DNA of 64,000 nt from JAZRPG01 sp045649105 (GCA_045649105.1 JAZRPG010000041.1:24152-88151), one strand, 5' to 3'. Positions 53,229-62,095 are shown, counted from the stretch's first letter. Made by a program: numbers and translations. The notes: a model not told the origin generated them from the sequence alone.

Positions 53229-54590
53229 CTATCTTTTTAATGCACCAAAATGCTCTTTTGTAGCCGTTTTCACAACTTTACTCAGCCCGATAATACCAAT
53301 AAGGTTAGGTATTGCCATCAAACCGTTCATCGTCTCCGAGATGCCCCATACCAAATCAAGACTTGCAACTGCTCCCAAAAAGACGAATACGATATATATA
53401 CATCTGTAAATCTGAACTGCAGTTTTTGAATTGTTGGACAAATACTCCATGCTTACCTCACCGTAATATGCCCAACCGAGAATTGTTGACAAAGCAAAGA
53501 AAACCGTAGCCAAAGTTACTATAATACCGCCCACATTAGGGAAGATTTCGTTAAACGATGCAATACTCAAAGCAGCGCCCTGAGCAGTACCGGTATTCCA
53601 GATTCCCGTCGTAAGAATAACGAGTGCGGAAAGCGTACATATAATGATTGTAGTGAAAAACACCTCAAACATTCCCCAAAGACCTTGTGAAACCGGGTCC
53701 TTCGTGCTTGATGCCGCATGCGCAATGGGCGCGCTTCCAAGGCCGGCTTCGTTTGAGAAAACGCCTCTTGAAAAGCCGTAATGCATTGCAAGCATTATTC
53801 CGTAGCCTGCTGTTCCTCCCGCTGCCGCTCTGAAGTTAAATGCTTCCTTAAAAATCAGCGCAAATGCAGCCGGAACCTTATCAATGTTGAATATCAGTGC
53901 CGCAACAGCACAAGCGACATAAGACACCGCCATAAACGGAACAAGCTTCTCATTAACTGACGCAATCCTGCGCATTCCGCCGAGGATTACGGCAGCGGCA
54001 ATAACCGTAAGAACAATTCCCGTAATGCAGGGATTTACTCCCAATGTACTTTCCAACGCAACTGCAATAGAATTGGACTGTGTGGCATTTCCCGTTCCAA
54101 GGCAGGCAATCATTGCAAAGATTGCAAACAAAGCCGCAAGCCACTTCATGTTAAGACCGTTTTTTATGTAATACATCGGCCCGCCGACCCATTGTCCGTT
54201 TTCATTTTTTTCACGGTATTTAAGCGAAAGAATTATTTCGGAAAACTTGGTTACCATTCCAAGAAGGGCACTTACCCACATCCAAAACACAGCACCCGGT
54301 CCGCCGCAAACAATGGCAGTAGAAAGGCCGGCAATACTTCCCGTACCGATTGTTCCCGCCATAGCCGTAGCAACCGCCTGGAACGGACTGACACCGGAGG
54401 CATCTTTCTGATGCTGGTTTTTTGAAAACAGTCCCAGCACTGTCTTTTTCATCATATAACCAAATTTTCTGAATTGAATAAATCCGGTTCTTATTGAAAG
54501 AAACAACCCTGCACCGATAAGCAGGCACAACATAACAGGACCCCATACTACATCATTAACCGCAGTATTTATTGCTTTGATGAATTCCAT
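53229..54590 (-). CDS. sodium:alanine/glycine symporter (AGCS family)
   Basis: 453 residues from the ATG at 54590 (AAGGG 7 nt upstream). About 11 membrane helices. GTIGTGSIAGLSTAI, GGPMYYIKNGL, FSRGVFSNEAGLGSAPIAHA and LGWAYYGEVSMEYL are AGCS signature motifs. It takes up alanine or glycine (some members D-Ala or Gln) with Na+. Nearby L-serine dehydratase suggests use of amino acids as carbon source. Confidence 0.95.
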   Translation of the reverse strand: MEFIKAINTAVNDVVWGPVMLCLLIGAGLFLSIRTGFIQFRKFGYMMKKTVLGLFSKNQHQKDASGVSPFQAVATAMAGTIGTGSIAGLSTAIVCGGPGAVFWMWVSALLGMVTKFSEIILSLKYREKNENGQWVGGPMYYIKNGLNMKWLAALFAIFAMIACLGTGNATQSNSIAVALESTLGVNPCITGIVLTVIAAAVILGGMRRIASVNEKLVPFMAVSYVACAVAALIFNIDKVPAAFALIFKEAFNFRAAAGGTAGYGIMLAMHYGFSRGVFSNEAGLGSAPIAHAASSTKDPVSQGLWGMFEVFFTTIIICTLSALVILTTGIWNTGTAQGAALSIASFNEIFPNVGGIIVTLATVFFALSTILGWAYYGEVSMEYLSNNSKTAVQIYRCIYIVFVFLGAVASLDLVWGISETMNGLMAIPNLIGIIGLSKVVKTATKEHFGALKR

Positions 54591-54798
54591 TTGACTACCC
54601 TTCATTCTGTTCGTTTTCAATATCCGGAAGGAGATGACAAACCGCATATTTGCTTATTTTAAAAGCAATCAATGCGCCGCATCATCACACAGCCCGAACA
54701 TTTTTAATTATACAAAAAAACGCACACGAAAGTAAAGTCATTCCACGAATTAAAATTAATATTGCGTACCTCGGTGTTTTTACAAAAAAACTTTTTGT

Positions 54799-54885
54799 TT
54801 ATTGGCCTTTTATCGGCTCCGCAGCATAATTTTTTTGCTTATTTTCAACAAAAGCCTTCAATAATCCGCCGCAAATTCCCATCAT
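54799..54885 (-). CDS. candidate 28-aa ORF coupled to the ECF S-component
   Basis: ATGATG overlaps the TGA stop of the ECF S gene. It begins MMGICGGLLKAFVENKQ and ends with IKGQ-stop. Composition looks coding, but no ribosome site independent of the upstream gene and no known family. Could be a genuine small protein or a remnant. Confidence 0.25.
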   Translation of the reverse strand: MMGICGGLLKAFVENKQKNYAAEPIKGQ

Positions 54886-55382
54886 TTTACAATTTTTGCG
54901 TTTTCAAAAATTTTGAAAAGAATTAACCCCACGGCAAGACCTGCAATGCCCTGAACCGCATTAGCCGGGATATTTACAACAGACGGTGCAAACCCATACA
55001 TAAATCCCTCAAATACAAAATATCCGAGAACCATCACGACCTCCGCCAAAGCTCCGCCAATGATTCTTGAAGGAGTGTCGCCAAACTTAATATGCATTCT
55101 CTTAAAACAGAAACATGCAATGACTGCCATAATACCTTTGATTATAAAAGTTGCAGGAACATACATAATATAGCCTGAAAAAACATCAGCAAGTGCCGAA
55201 CCGATACCTGCCGCTGCAAATCCGTACGCAGGAGACAGAAGCCACCCTGAGAGCAGAACAACGCAATCGCCAAGGTTTATATATCCTTTTAACGGGGACG
55301 GCATCTTAATAATCATTGTCGCTACACAGCAAAGAGCCGCAAACAATGATGCTGTCACGATTTTTTGTGTGCTCATCTTCAT
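54882..55382 (-). CDS. ECF transporter S-component, probably vitamin-specific
   Basis: 166 residues with about five or six hydrophobic segments; TQKIVTASLFAALCCVATM and YINLGDCVVLLSG are typical of ECF S subunits that bind vitamins and use a shared EcfAAT module. ATG at 55382 with AAAGGGG 8 nt upstream. Divergent over 91 nt from a MocR-type regulator; S-components of vitamin B6 are often paired with PdxR/MocR regulators, so pyridoxine uptake is the leading guess. It lacks the ThiW motif set. Confidence 0.75.
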   Translation of the reverse strand: MKMSTQKIVTASLFAALCCVATMIIKMPSPLKGYINLGDCVVLLSGWLLSPAYGFAAAGIGSALADVFSGYIMYVPATFIIKGIMAVIACFCFKRMHIKFGDTPSRIIGGALAEVVMVLGYFVFEGFMYGFAPSVVNIPANAVQGIAGLAVGLILFKIFENAKIVK

Positions 55383-55473
55383 TTTAAAAACCCCTTTACA
55401 AAGCTTTTTGTTTATCATATAATAAATCTGAGCATATCTCAATTACCAACCAAGGAGTTTTTAATATAACCAG

Positions 55474-56562
55474 ATGAAATATTCGATTGATACAAAATCT
55501 GAAAAAAGAGCATATCTGCAGCTGTATGAACAGCTGAGAACAGACATAATAAATTCTCTGTATAAATACGGGGACAAGCTTCCTTCAAAGCGAATCCTTG
55601 CAGAAGAAGCGCTGACAAGCGTTATCACCGTCGAACACGCATACGGGATATTGTGTGACGAGGGGTATATTGAATCTAAAGAACGCAGGGGATACTTTGT
55701 TACATACCGCAAAGACGATTTCGTTCCGATTGCTGAAAGCGAGATGCACGAAATCCCGCCAGAACCTCATCATTATAACACAAACGAATTTCCCTTTTCC
55801 GTGCTTGCAAGAACAATGCGTAATGTAATATCAAAGCATGGGGAAAATATTCTGATAAAATCTCCGAACGCAGGGTGTACAGCGCTCAGAAAAGCAATTT
55901 CAGATTATCTTGCGAGAAGCAAAGGGATTGATGTATCGTATAACCAGATTGTAATCGGCTCCGGCGCGGAATATCTCTACGGACTTATCGTACAATTCCT
56001 GGGGCGAAACAAGATATACGCGCTTGAAAATCCGTCCTACGAAAAGATTCTTTCTGTTTACAGAGCAAACGGAGCTGAATGTGATCTGCTCAAGCTGGGC
56101 AAGGACGGGATTCTTTCATCACAACTTACAAAAACCAAAGCATCCGTCCTTCATATAACACCTTTCAGAAGCTTTCCGAGCGGCATCACCGCAAGTGCCT
56201 CAAAGCGCAATGAGTATATCAGATGGGCAACAGAGCGGAAAGGTGTGATAATTGAGGATGATTTCAATTCGGAATTTACCGTATCCACAAAAAATGAGGA
56301 TACCGTATTTTCGCTTGAGCCCGCCCGCAGTGTGATATATGTAAACACCTTCACAAAAACAATCGCTCCATCAATGAGAATCGGATATATGGTATTACCG
56401 AAAGAACTTGTCACTCCGTTTTTTGATAAAATGGGATTCTACTCATGCACCGTCCCCGTGTTCGAGCAATATGTCCTTGCTGAATTTATTGCAAGCGGTA
56501 ATTTCGAAAGGCACATAAACCGTACTCGTAGAAAGCTCCGTCAGATACTGAAACCCAAATGA
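55474..56562 (+). CDS. MocR-type GntR/aminotransferase regulator, C-terminally short
   Basis: 362 residues. ~8-75: GntR winged helix (YLQLYEQLRTDIINSLYKYG, EGYIESKERRGYFV). ~95-362: type I aminotransferase fold with PLP Lys295 in NTFTKTIAPSMRIGY and ENPSYEK, VIIEDDFNSEF. MocR proteins are usually ~450-490 residues; this one stops after NRTRRKLRQIL and lacks about the last 90-110 residues of the small domain. The stop is inside an 18-bp perfect palindrome. PLP binding may survive. The divergent ECF S gene suggests it senses PLP and controls vitamin B6 uptake (inference). Confidence 0.8.
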   Translation: MKYSIDTKSEKRAYLQLYEQLRTDIINSLYKYGDKLPSKRILAEEALTSVITVEHAYGILCDEGYIESKERRGYFVTYRKDDFVPIAESEMHEIPPEPHHYNTNEFPFSVLARTMRNVISKHGENILIKSPNAGCTALRKAISDYLARSKGIDVSYNQIVIGSGAEYLYGLIVQFLGRNKIYALENPSYEKILSVYRANGAECDLLKLGKDGILSSQLTKTKASVLHITPFRSFPSGITASASKRNEYIRWATERKGVIIEDDFNSEFTVSTKNEDTVFSLEPARSVIYVNTFTKTIAPSMRIGYMVLPKELVTPFFDKMGFYSCTVPVFEQYVLAEFIASGNFERHINRTRRKLRQILKPK

Positions 56563-56591
56563 AGTGCAGATTAAATCTGCACTTCATTTGG
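56555..56591. repeat. 18-bp perfect inverted repeat between mocR and thiC
   Basis: 56555-56572 and 56574-56591 are exact reverse complements with a single central base. The repeat holds the mocR TGA and ends one base before the thiC TAA. No T-run follows on either strand, so it is not a standard intrinsic terminator. Confidence 0.7.
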
Positions 56592-57896
56592 TTACAGAAC
56601 ATCTATGTACTCACCATTTAAGGCTTTGTTCATATTTCTTACAGCACAGAATTTACCGCACATTGAACAACTCTCCTCAACCTCAGGTTTTCTGGTATCT
56701 CTGATTTTCTTTGCTGTTTCAGGATCGAGTGAACACTTCCACTGCATATCCCAATCAAAAGTTCTTCGTGCGTCAGCCATTTTATCATCAACATCTCTTG
56801 CGTGAGGAATATGCTTTGCTATATCTGCAACGTGTGCCGCAATCTTTGATGCAATAATCCCTTGCTTAACATCAGCCACATCGGGAAGTGCAAGATGTTC
56901 TGCAGGTGTTACATAGCAAAGAAATGCTGCACCTGCACTTGCTGCTATCGCACCCCCGATAGCAGCAGTTATATGGTCATATCCGGGAGCAATATCCGTC
57001 ACAATCGGTCCTAAAACATAGAACGGCGCTCCCATACAGATAGTCTTCTGAAGTTTCATATTTGCTTCAATCTGATCCAAGGGCATGTGTCCGGGGCCTT
57101 CAACCATAACCTGAACATCTCTCGCCCACGCCCTTTTAGTCAGCTCCCCAAGGCGCACAAGTTCATCTATCTGACACACATCACTCGCATCCGCAAGACA
57201 ACCGGGGCGGCAAGCATCTCCAAGCGAGACAGTCACATCATACTCACGACAGATATCAAGAATTTCATCAAAATATTCATAAAACGGGTTTTCCTCGCCT
57301 GTCATACTCATCCAGGCAAACACAAGAGAGCCTCCGCGGGAAACGATATTCATTTTCCTTTTATGCTTTTTTACCTGCTCAATAGTTTTTCTTGTGATTC
57401 CGCAGTGTATAGTTACAAAGTCAACGCCATCCCTCGCGTGCATTCTGACTACATCAATAAAATCCTTCGCCGTTAATGTGCTTAAATCTCTTTGATAATG
57501 AATAACACTGTCATATACAGGCACAGTCCCAATCATAGCCGAGCATTCGCTTACGAGCTTCCGCCTGAAAGCTTGCGTGTTCCCGTGCGAGGATAAATCC
57601 ATAATTGCCTCAGCACCCATATTAACCGCTGCCGCTACCTTCTCCATCTCTATGTCATAATCCTTACAATCTCTTGAAACTCCTAAATTAACATTTATTT
57701 TTGTTCGCAGCATTGAGCCTACGCCATTCGGTTCTATGCAGGTATGTAACTTATTTGCACAGATTACGACCTGCCCTTTTGCAACAAGCTCTCTTATTTC
57801 TTCCGCAGTTCTGTATTCCTTCTCGGCGACAATTTTCATCTCCGGTGTAATTATACCTTTTCTTGCGGCATTTATCTGTGTAGTGTAATTTCTCAT
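56592..57896 (-). CDS. thiC: phosphomethylpyrimidine synthase
   Basis: 434 residues, start at the ATG 57896 (MRNYTTQINAARKGI; the longer reading overlaps thiD). IMDLSSHGNTQAFRR, VDFVTIHCGITRKTIE, and the C-terminal CSMCGKFCAVRN cluster motif identify ThiC, the radical SAM enzyme rearranging AIR into HMP phosphate. Last gene of the thi operon. With no thiG/H/F/S it supplies only the pyrimidine half de novo. The N-terminal region is short compared with the ~600-aa proteobacterial form, as usual in Clostridia. Confidence 0.96.
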   Translation of the reverse strand: MRNYTTQINAARKGIITPEMKIVAEKEYRTAEEIRELVAKGQVVICANKLHTCIEPNGVGSMLRTKINVNLGVSRDCKDYDIEMEKVAAAVNMGAEAIMDLSSHGNTQAFRRKLVSECSAMIGTVPVYDSVIHYQRDLSTLTAKDFIDVVRMHARDGVDFVTIHCGITRKTIEQVKKHKRKMNIVSRGGSLVFAWMSMTGEENPFYEYFDEILDICREYDVTVSLGDACRPGCLADASDVCQIDELVRLGELTKRAWARDVQVMVEGPGHMPLDQIEANMKLQKTICMGAPFYVLGPIVTDIAPGYDHITAAIGGAIAASAGAAFLCYVTPAEHLALPDVADVKQGIIASKIAAHVADIAKHIPHARDVDDKMADARRTFDWDMQWKCSLDPETAKKIRDTRKPEVEESCSMCGKFCAVRNMNKALNGEYIDVL

Positions 57897-57909
57897 TTTC
57901 CTCGTCCTT

Positions 57910-58719
57910 TCAACCTGAAAATTCTTCAGTATATTTTGTGCCGGGTCCAAAATTGTGCATCAGAGGCCCCGAACCCGCTCCCAGGTTAAGCCCTGCAGCA
58001 AGTGCGTCAGATATATATTCCTTTGCTCTTTTTACCGATTCGAACACATCAAAACCTTTAGCGAGATTTGCGGCAATCGCACTTGACAGAGTACAACCCG
58101 TTCCGTGTGTGTTTGGATTGTCAATCCGCTTGGCGTAAAACCAATGAAATTCCCCGTCAGCATACAACAAATCGTTCGCATCGTTTATACCGTGTCCGCC
58201 TTTCAAGAGCACTGCGCAACTGTATTTGTCAGCAATGTGTTTTGCAGCCCTTTTAATATCGCCACTATTGTTTATTTTAATTCCTGAAAGAATTTCAGCC
58301 TCAGGCATATTGGGTGTTACCAATGTTGCAAGAGAAAATAACCTCTCCATAAGTACCGAAATCGCATCAGGATTCATAAGTCTTGACCCGCTTGTCGAAG
58401 CCATTACGGGGTCCAATACTATATTCTTTGCATTAAAAAATTTCAATGTATCAGCAATAACCGTAATAAGCTCAGCGGATGAAACCATACCGATTTTCAC
58501 GCTATCAGGAAAAATATCGCTGAAAACCGCCTCAATCTGAAGCCTCAGAAATTCGGGTGCAGTTTCCCAAACGCCCCATACACCCATGGTATTTTGCGCA
58601 GTAAGTGCGGTTATTGCACTCATGGCATAAACGCCGTTCATTGTCATAGTTTTAATATCTGCCTGAATACCTGCACCCCCGCTTGAATCACTGCCTGCAA
58701 CAGAAAGCACCGTTTTCAT
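57910..58719 (-). CDS. thiD: hydroxymethylpyrimidine/phosphomethylpyrimidine kinase
   Basis: 269 residues. VLSVAGSDSSGGAGIQADIK, MNGVYAMSAITALTAQNT and NTHGTGCTLSSAIAANLA are ribokinase-fold ThiD motifs (the GTGCTLS anion hole and catalytic Asp region). It phosphorylates HMP and HMP-P to the diphosphate. ATG 58719 follows AAAGGA. Sits between thiE and thiC, 13 nt from the latter. Confidence 0.95.
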   Translation of the reverse strand: MKTVLSVAGSDSSGGAGIQADIKTMTMNGVYAMSAITALTAQNTMGVWGVWETAPEFLRLQIEAVFSDIFPDSVKIGMVSSAELITVIADTLKFFNAKNIVLDPVMASTSGSRLMNPDAISVLMERLFSLATLVTPNMPEAEILSGIKINNSGDIKRAAKHIADKYSCAVLLKGGHGINDANDLLYADGEFHWFYAKRIDNPNTHGTGCTLSSAIAANLAKGFDVFESVKRAKEYISDALAAGLNLGAGSGPLMHNFGPGTKYTEEFSG

Positions 58720-58730
58720 TTGTTTTCCTT

Positions 58731-59366
58731 TTACCATAACCCCAGTTCCCTCGCTCTTTCTATAAGCCTCGCTGTTGCTTTTTGAGAATTTTCAGCTTTC
58801 ATAATTGCGGACACGACGCAAATTCCGGCAAGCGGTACTCCTCTCAGAATATCAATATTGTCCTCGTTAAGTCCGCCGATAGCATTAACCGGAATGGGGA
58901 CTGCATTACAAATATCTTTTAATGTACCTACAGAAGTCAAAACCGTTTTTACCTTTGTTGTTGTAGGGTAAATCGCACCAACACCGAGATAATCGGCGCC
59001 CTGTGCATAGGCCTCCTCGGCTTGCGCAACCGTCTTTGCAGTTGCTCCGATAATCTTGTCTCCTCCCATAAGTTTTCTCGCGATACAAACGGGCATATCG
59101 TTTTGTCCTACATGAACACCTTCTGCATCTACAGCAAGTGCCACATCGACTCTGTCATCAATAATAAGCGGAACATTATATTTTTTTGTGATGCCATGAA
59201 CCCTCCCGGCAAGTTCTATATATTCTCTTGTGGTCTTTTCCTTTTCACGAAGCTGAACAATCGTTGCACCGCCTGAAAGCGCCTGCTCAACGCGATATAA
59301 AAATTCTTTTTCGGAAAAATCTGAACTGTCAGTTATAAAATATAACCTTGTATCTGTTTTCTTCAA
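58731..59366 (-). CDS. thiE: thiamine-phosphate synthase
   Basis: 211 residues. LYFITDSSDF, ATIVQLREKEKTTREYI, LIIDDRVDVALAVDAEGVHV and YLGVGAIYPTTTK (Gly-rich phosphate loop) are ThiE motifs. It couples HMP-PP with thiazole phosphate. One base separates its start from the thiM stop; thiD begins 11 nt after its stop. Confidence 0.96.
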   Translation of the reverse strand: MKKTDTRLYFITDSSDFSEKEFLYRVEQALSGGATIVQLREKEKTTREYIELAGRVHGITKKYNVPLIIDDRVDVALAVDAEGVHVGQNDMPVCIARKLMGGDKIIGATAKTVAQAEEAYAQGADYLGVGAIYPTTTKVKTVLTSVGTLKDICNAVPIPVNAIGGLNEDNIDILRGVPLAGICVVSAIMKAENSQKATARLIERARELGLW

Positions 59367-59367
59367 C

Positions 59368-60165
59368 TCACCTTTCCTCCATATTCAATTTTTTCAGAAT
59401 CTCTGCTCTGCCAAGGGTAGAGATTTTATTTATTAAATCAATCATGAAACCTCCGTTACCGCTTCCCGTTTCAGCGAGCTCTCCGCAAATACCGAAATAA
59501 CAGCATGCAGCTATTACTGCTTCAACGGGACATGCAGATGTCATAAATGCAGCACACAAAGCACCAAGCATACACCCCGTCCCCGTAACAGAAGCGAGCT
59601 CCGGCCCTCCATTTTTAACATGCACAGCTCTTTTTCCATCTGTTATAACATCCGTATGTCCTGTTGCAAGAATAACCGTTTTGTATTTTAAAGAAAGCTC
59701 TGCTGCCGTCTCTTCGATATAGCGTATATCAAGAGAAGCATCGGCATCCACTCCGGGAGAAAAATACTGCGGATTATATAAAGCTGCAATTTCTGAATAG
59801 TTTCCCTTTATTACAGAAGGCGCAGACACCTTAAGCAGGTTCAATACATACTCGCGTCGTAACTTGGAACAAGCTGTTCCGACAGCATCCAATAAAACGG
59901 GCATTCCTTTTTCTTTTGCTTTGCCCGCAGAAAGCATAATGGATTCCATTCTTGCATCCGTAATATTTCCTGTATTGAGCATTAACGCATCAGATGCATC
60001 TGTTATTTCGCAAACTTCCTTTGGATGCTCTGCCATAATAGGTCTCGCTCCGACTGAAAGTATCACATTTGCACATTGATTTATGGAAATTGGATTTGTT
60101 ATGCAATGGATAAGCGGTTTTCGCTTCAAAACCTTTTCACGAATGCCGCAAATTTTATCTGTCAT
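59368..60165 (-). CDS. thiM: hydroxyethylthiazole kinase
   Basis: 265 residues. PLIHCITNPISINQCANVIL, MLNTGNITDARMESIM, VIKGNYSEIAALY and SVTGTGCMLGALCAAF are standard ThiM motifs. It phosphorylates imported thiazole alcohol, replacing de novo thiazole synthesis. Overlaps the thiW end by 11 nt. Confidence 0.96.
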   Translation of the reverse strand: MTDKICGIREKVLKRKPLIHCITNPISINQCANVILSVGARPIMAEHPKEVCEITDASDALMLNTGNITDARMESIMLSAGKAKEKGMPVLLDAVGTACSKLRREYVLNLLKVSAPSVIKGNYSEIAALYNPQYFSPGVDADASLDIRYIEETAAELSLKYKTVILATGHTDVITDGKRAVHVKNGGPELASVTGTGCMLGALCAAFMTSACPVEAVIAACCYFGICGELAETGSGNGGFMIDLINKISTLGRAEILKKLNMEER

Positions 60166-60874
60166 TCTTCTTCACCTTCTTTGAAACATAATATATAATT
60201 GCCGTAACAACACACATCACAAGGGAAACATACGGCAAAACATCAAATACAGGTGATGTGAGCTTGAATATACTTGATGAAATTTCAATTATCACAAAAA
60301 GGATTGCACCAAATGCTGCAATCATCAAGGTGTCTGAAAACAAGCTGCTCTTATCCCGATAACTCTTTGATGCAAGCATATTCTGTATCCTCTCAAGCAT
60401 TCCATTATCAGCAAATTTGCGCAAAAACACATACGCTATACTTCCGCCAATAAGTGTTCCGCAAATAAATGACGGAACATAGAAAAGCAGACTAAGCCCC
60501 TCCTTACCCCAAATGAAATTCATGACCGGGTATGATACAACAGCCCCGATAATACCCGTTCCGATAATTTCGCCAAGTACCGCAAAGACTATTTTGCCTT
60601 TGGACATACGATAAAAAACGCCTGACAAAAATGCTCCGAAAATTGCACCTGTCAGCGCAAGCGGCGGAATCCCCATCGTTACCATGCGGATAATACCTAT
60701 AAGTGTTGCACATAAAAGTGAGTACCACGGACCTAAAAAAACAGAGCACACAATATTGATTAGATGTGCCATCGGGCACATTCCCTCGACTCTGAGTATC
60801 GGAGATATTACCACACCAAGAGCAACAAGCATTGAAAGCACAATCATTTTAAGTAGGTTTTTTGAATCAGTCAT
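60155..60874 (-). CDS. thiW: ThiW thiazole ECF S-component with C-terminal extension
   Basis: 239 residues from ATG 60874 (AGAGGAA 7 nt upstream). Residues ~10-165 match ThiW: VALGVVISPILRVEG, CPMAHLINIVCSVFLGPWYS and GIPPLALTGAIFGAFLSGVFY. The remaining ~75 residues add a basic linker (MLASKSYRDKSS) and two more predicted helices (IAAFGAILFVIIEIS, VSLVMCVVTAIIYYV); ordinary ThiW is about 160-170 residues. It imports the thiazole moiety for ThiM. A longer in-frame reading (to 61033) is Arg-rich, has no usable ribosome site and covers a structured leader. Confidence 0.85.
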   Translation of the reverse strand: MTDSKNLLKMIVLSMLVALGVVISPILRVEGMCPMAHLINIVCSVFLGPWYSLLCATLIGIIRMVTMGIPPLALTGAIFGAFLSGVFYRMSKGKIVFAVLGEIIGTGIIGAVVSYPVMNFIWGKEGLSLLFYVPSFICGTLIGGSIAYVFLRKFADNGMLERIQNMLASKSYRDKSSLFSDTLMIAAFGAILFVIIEISSSIFKLTSPVFDVLPYVSLVMCVVTAIIYYVSKKVKKNDR

Positions 60875-61045
60875 TTGTAATTCCTCTTTTCTTGTTATTA
60901 TACAAGGCATAAGCCCTGCTCGGTCGAGAATAAATTTTCTCCTCTCACCCCGAAACACGGGTTCCCATCGCAAAATACAAGACAAAAGGCGCTCGCCAGA
61001 TATCCGTCCGATTCTCTCGGATGTAAAACTCACCTCCTTTACAAC
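60875..61045 (-). other. structured 5' leader between TPP-riboswitch terminator and thiW
   Basis: About 170 nt with no credible gene. It holds an AAAGGAGGTGAG site without a properly spaced start, hairpin TCCG...CGGA, and a segment (60921-60948) reading GAGAGG-stem-CGACCGAG that resembles the P3 arm of a TPP aptamer but lacks the GGATAATGCC half. Confidence 0.4.
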
Positions 61046-61078
61046 AAAAAAAGGAAGCTACCGATTTGGTAACTTCCT
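61046..61078 (-). terminator. riboswitch-controlled terminator
   Basis: 10-bp stem (61053-61062 with 61068-61077, one wobble), 5-nt loop, followed on the minus strand by seven T, about 40 nt after the TPP aptamer. Confidence 0.85.
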
Positions 61079-61115
61079 CTTTGCTCTTCGTTATTCCTAA
61101 ACCTCAAGTTCAGGC

Positions 61116-61196
61116 ATCCCTACGTTGGCATTATCCAAATCAGGTTCTCGGTCGAAGGTTATACCTTCCTCTCAGCCTGTACCACAAGCTCCCGTT
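61116..61196 (-). promoter_or_regulatory. TPP riboswitch aptamer (THI element)
   Basis: Minus strand carries the conserved blocks in order: ACGGGAGC, GGCTGAGAGGAAGG, ACCTTCGACC, GAACCTGATTTGGATAATGCC, and ACGTAGGGA (61117-61125). Followed by an intrinsic terminator before thiW, so TPP binding should cause premature termination of the thiW-M-E-D-C operon. Confidence 0.96.
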
Positions 61197-61384
61197 TATT
61201 AAGTTTAAATATATTCTATCACATCTTTTGACTCTTTTCAATAGCTTAAAATTTTTTCATCTTCTGTCAAGGATGTGCAATTTCATCAACCTGCAGCAGA
61301 CACTTCTAATTTCTTGACATTTTTCTCACCTATTGATATTATAATCTAAAGAGCATACCACATATTACTAAAGGAGGTTCATAA

Positions 61385-62011
61385 ATGAACAGAGCAGAAT
61401 TAAAAGCAGCAGCAGAGCAGCAAATCAAAGGAAAAATCGGAATACTTTTTGTTATCACACTAATTATTATAGTAATATCAGCCATATCTTCTATTGTCTT
61501 ATCATTTATCCCCTTCGTCGGTAGCTTAGCTTCCTCAATTATTATTTCGCCTGCATTAGGCTTGAGTCTTATCCGTGTTTACCTTAATGTCACAGCCGGC
61601 GGAAACCCTGATGTAAAAGATGCATTTTGCGGATTTGATGATTTCTGGGCAGCATTCAAGGTGAATTTCCTGGTTGGCCTTTTTACTTATTTATGGTCAC
61701 TTCTTTTTATCATTCCCGGTATAATCAAAAGCATATCTTACTCAATGTCTATGTATATTCTCGCTGAAAACAAAGGAAAGCCGGCCCTTGAGTGCATTAA
61801 TGAATCAAAAGCAATGACAAAAGGCTACAAAATGGACCTCTTTGTTTTAGGCCTGTCATTTAATGGTTGGATTCTCTTAGGTTTAGTTACCTTCGGTATT
61901 GCATTTATCTGGGTTGTTCCTTATATGGAAGTTACATTTGCCAATGCGTATAAGTATTTAAAATCTGTTAATCCGCAAACAGCAAATGACCCCGAAGTTA
62001 CTCCCTGCTAA
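61385..62011 (+). CDS. DUF975 family membrane protein
   Basis: 208 residues with four or five hydrophobic segments. NRAELKAAAEQQIKGKIG at the N-terminus and the conserved cytosolic loop ALECINESKAMTKGYKMDLF are the DUF975 pattern. Function unknown; often linked to membrane stress. AAAGGAGG ribosome site 7-8 nt before the ATG. Confidence 0.85.
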   Translation: MNRAELKAAAEQQIKGKIGILFVITLIIIVISAISSIVLSFIPFVGSLASSIIISPALGLSLIRVYLNVTAGGNPDVKDAFCGFDDFWAAFKVNFLVGLFTYLWSLLFIIPGIIKSISYSMSMYILAENKGKPALECINESKAMTKGYKMDLFVLGLSFNGWILLGLVTFGIAFIWVVPYMEVTFANAYKYLKSVNPQTANDPEVTPC

Positions 62012-62095
62012 GCATCGCATAAACTGGCGTTGAAAATTTCATGTCAGAGTTTGTTCTGCAAAAAAAACGATAACATAATACATAATTTGAGTATA

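Noticed and set aside
60875..61033. 53-residue N-terminal extension of ThiW in frame to a GTG at 61033
   Set aside because: The GTG falls inside the AAAGGAGGTGAG site, the added sequence is Arg-rich and unlike ThiW, and a well-spaced site exists for the ATG at 60874.
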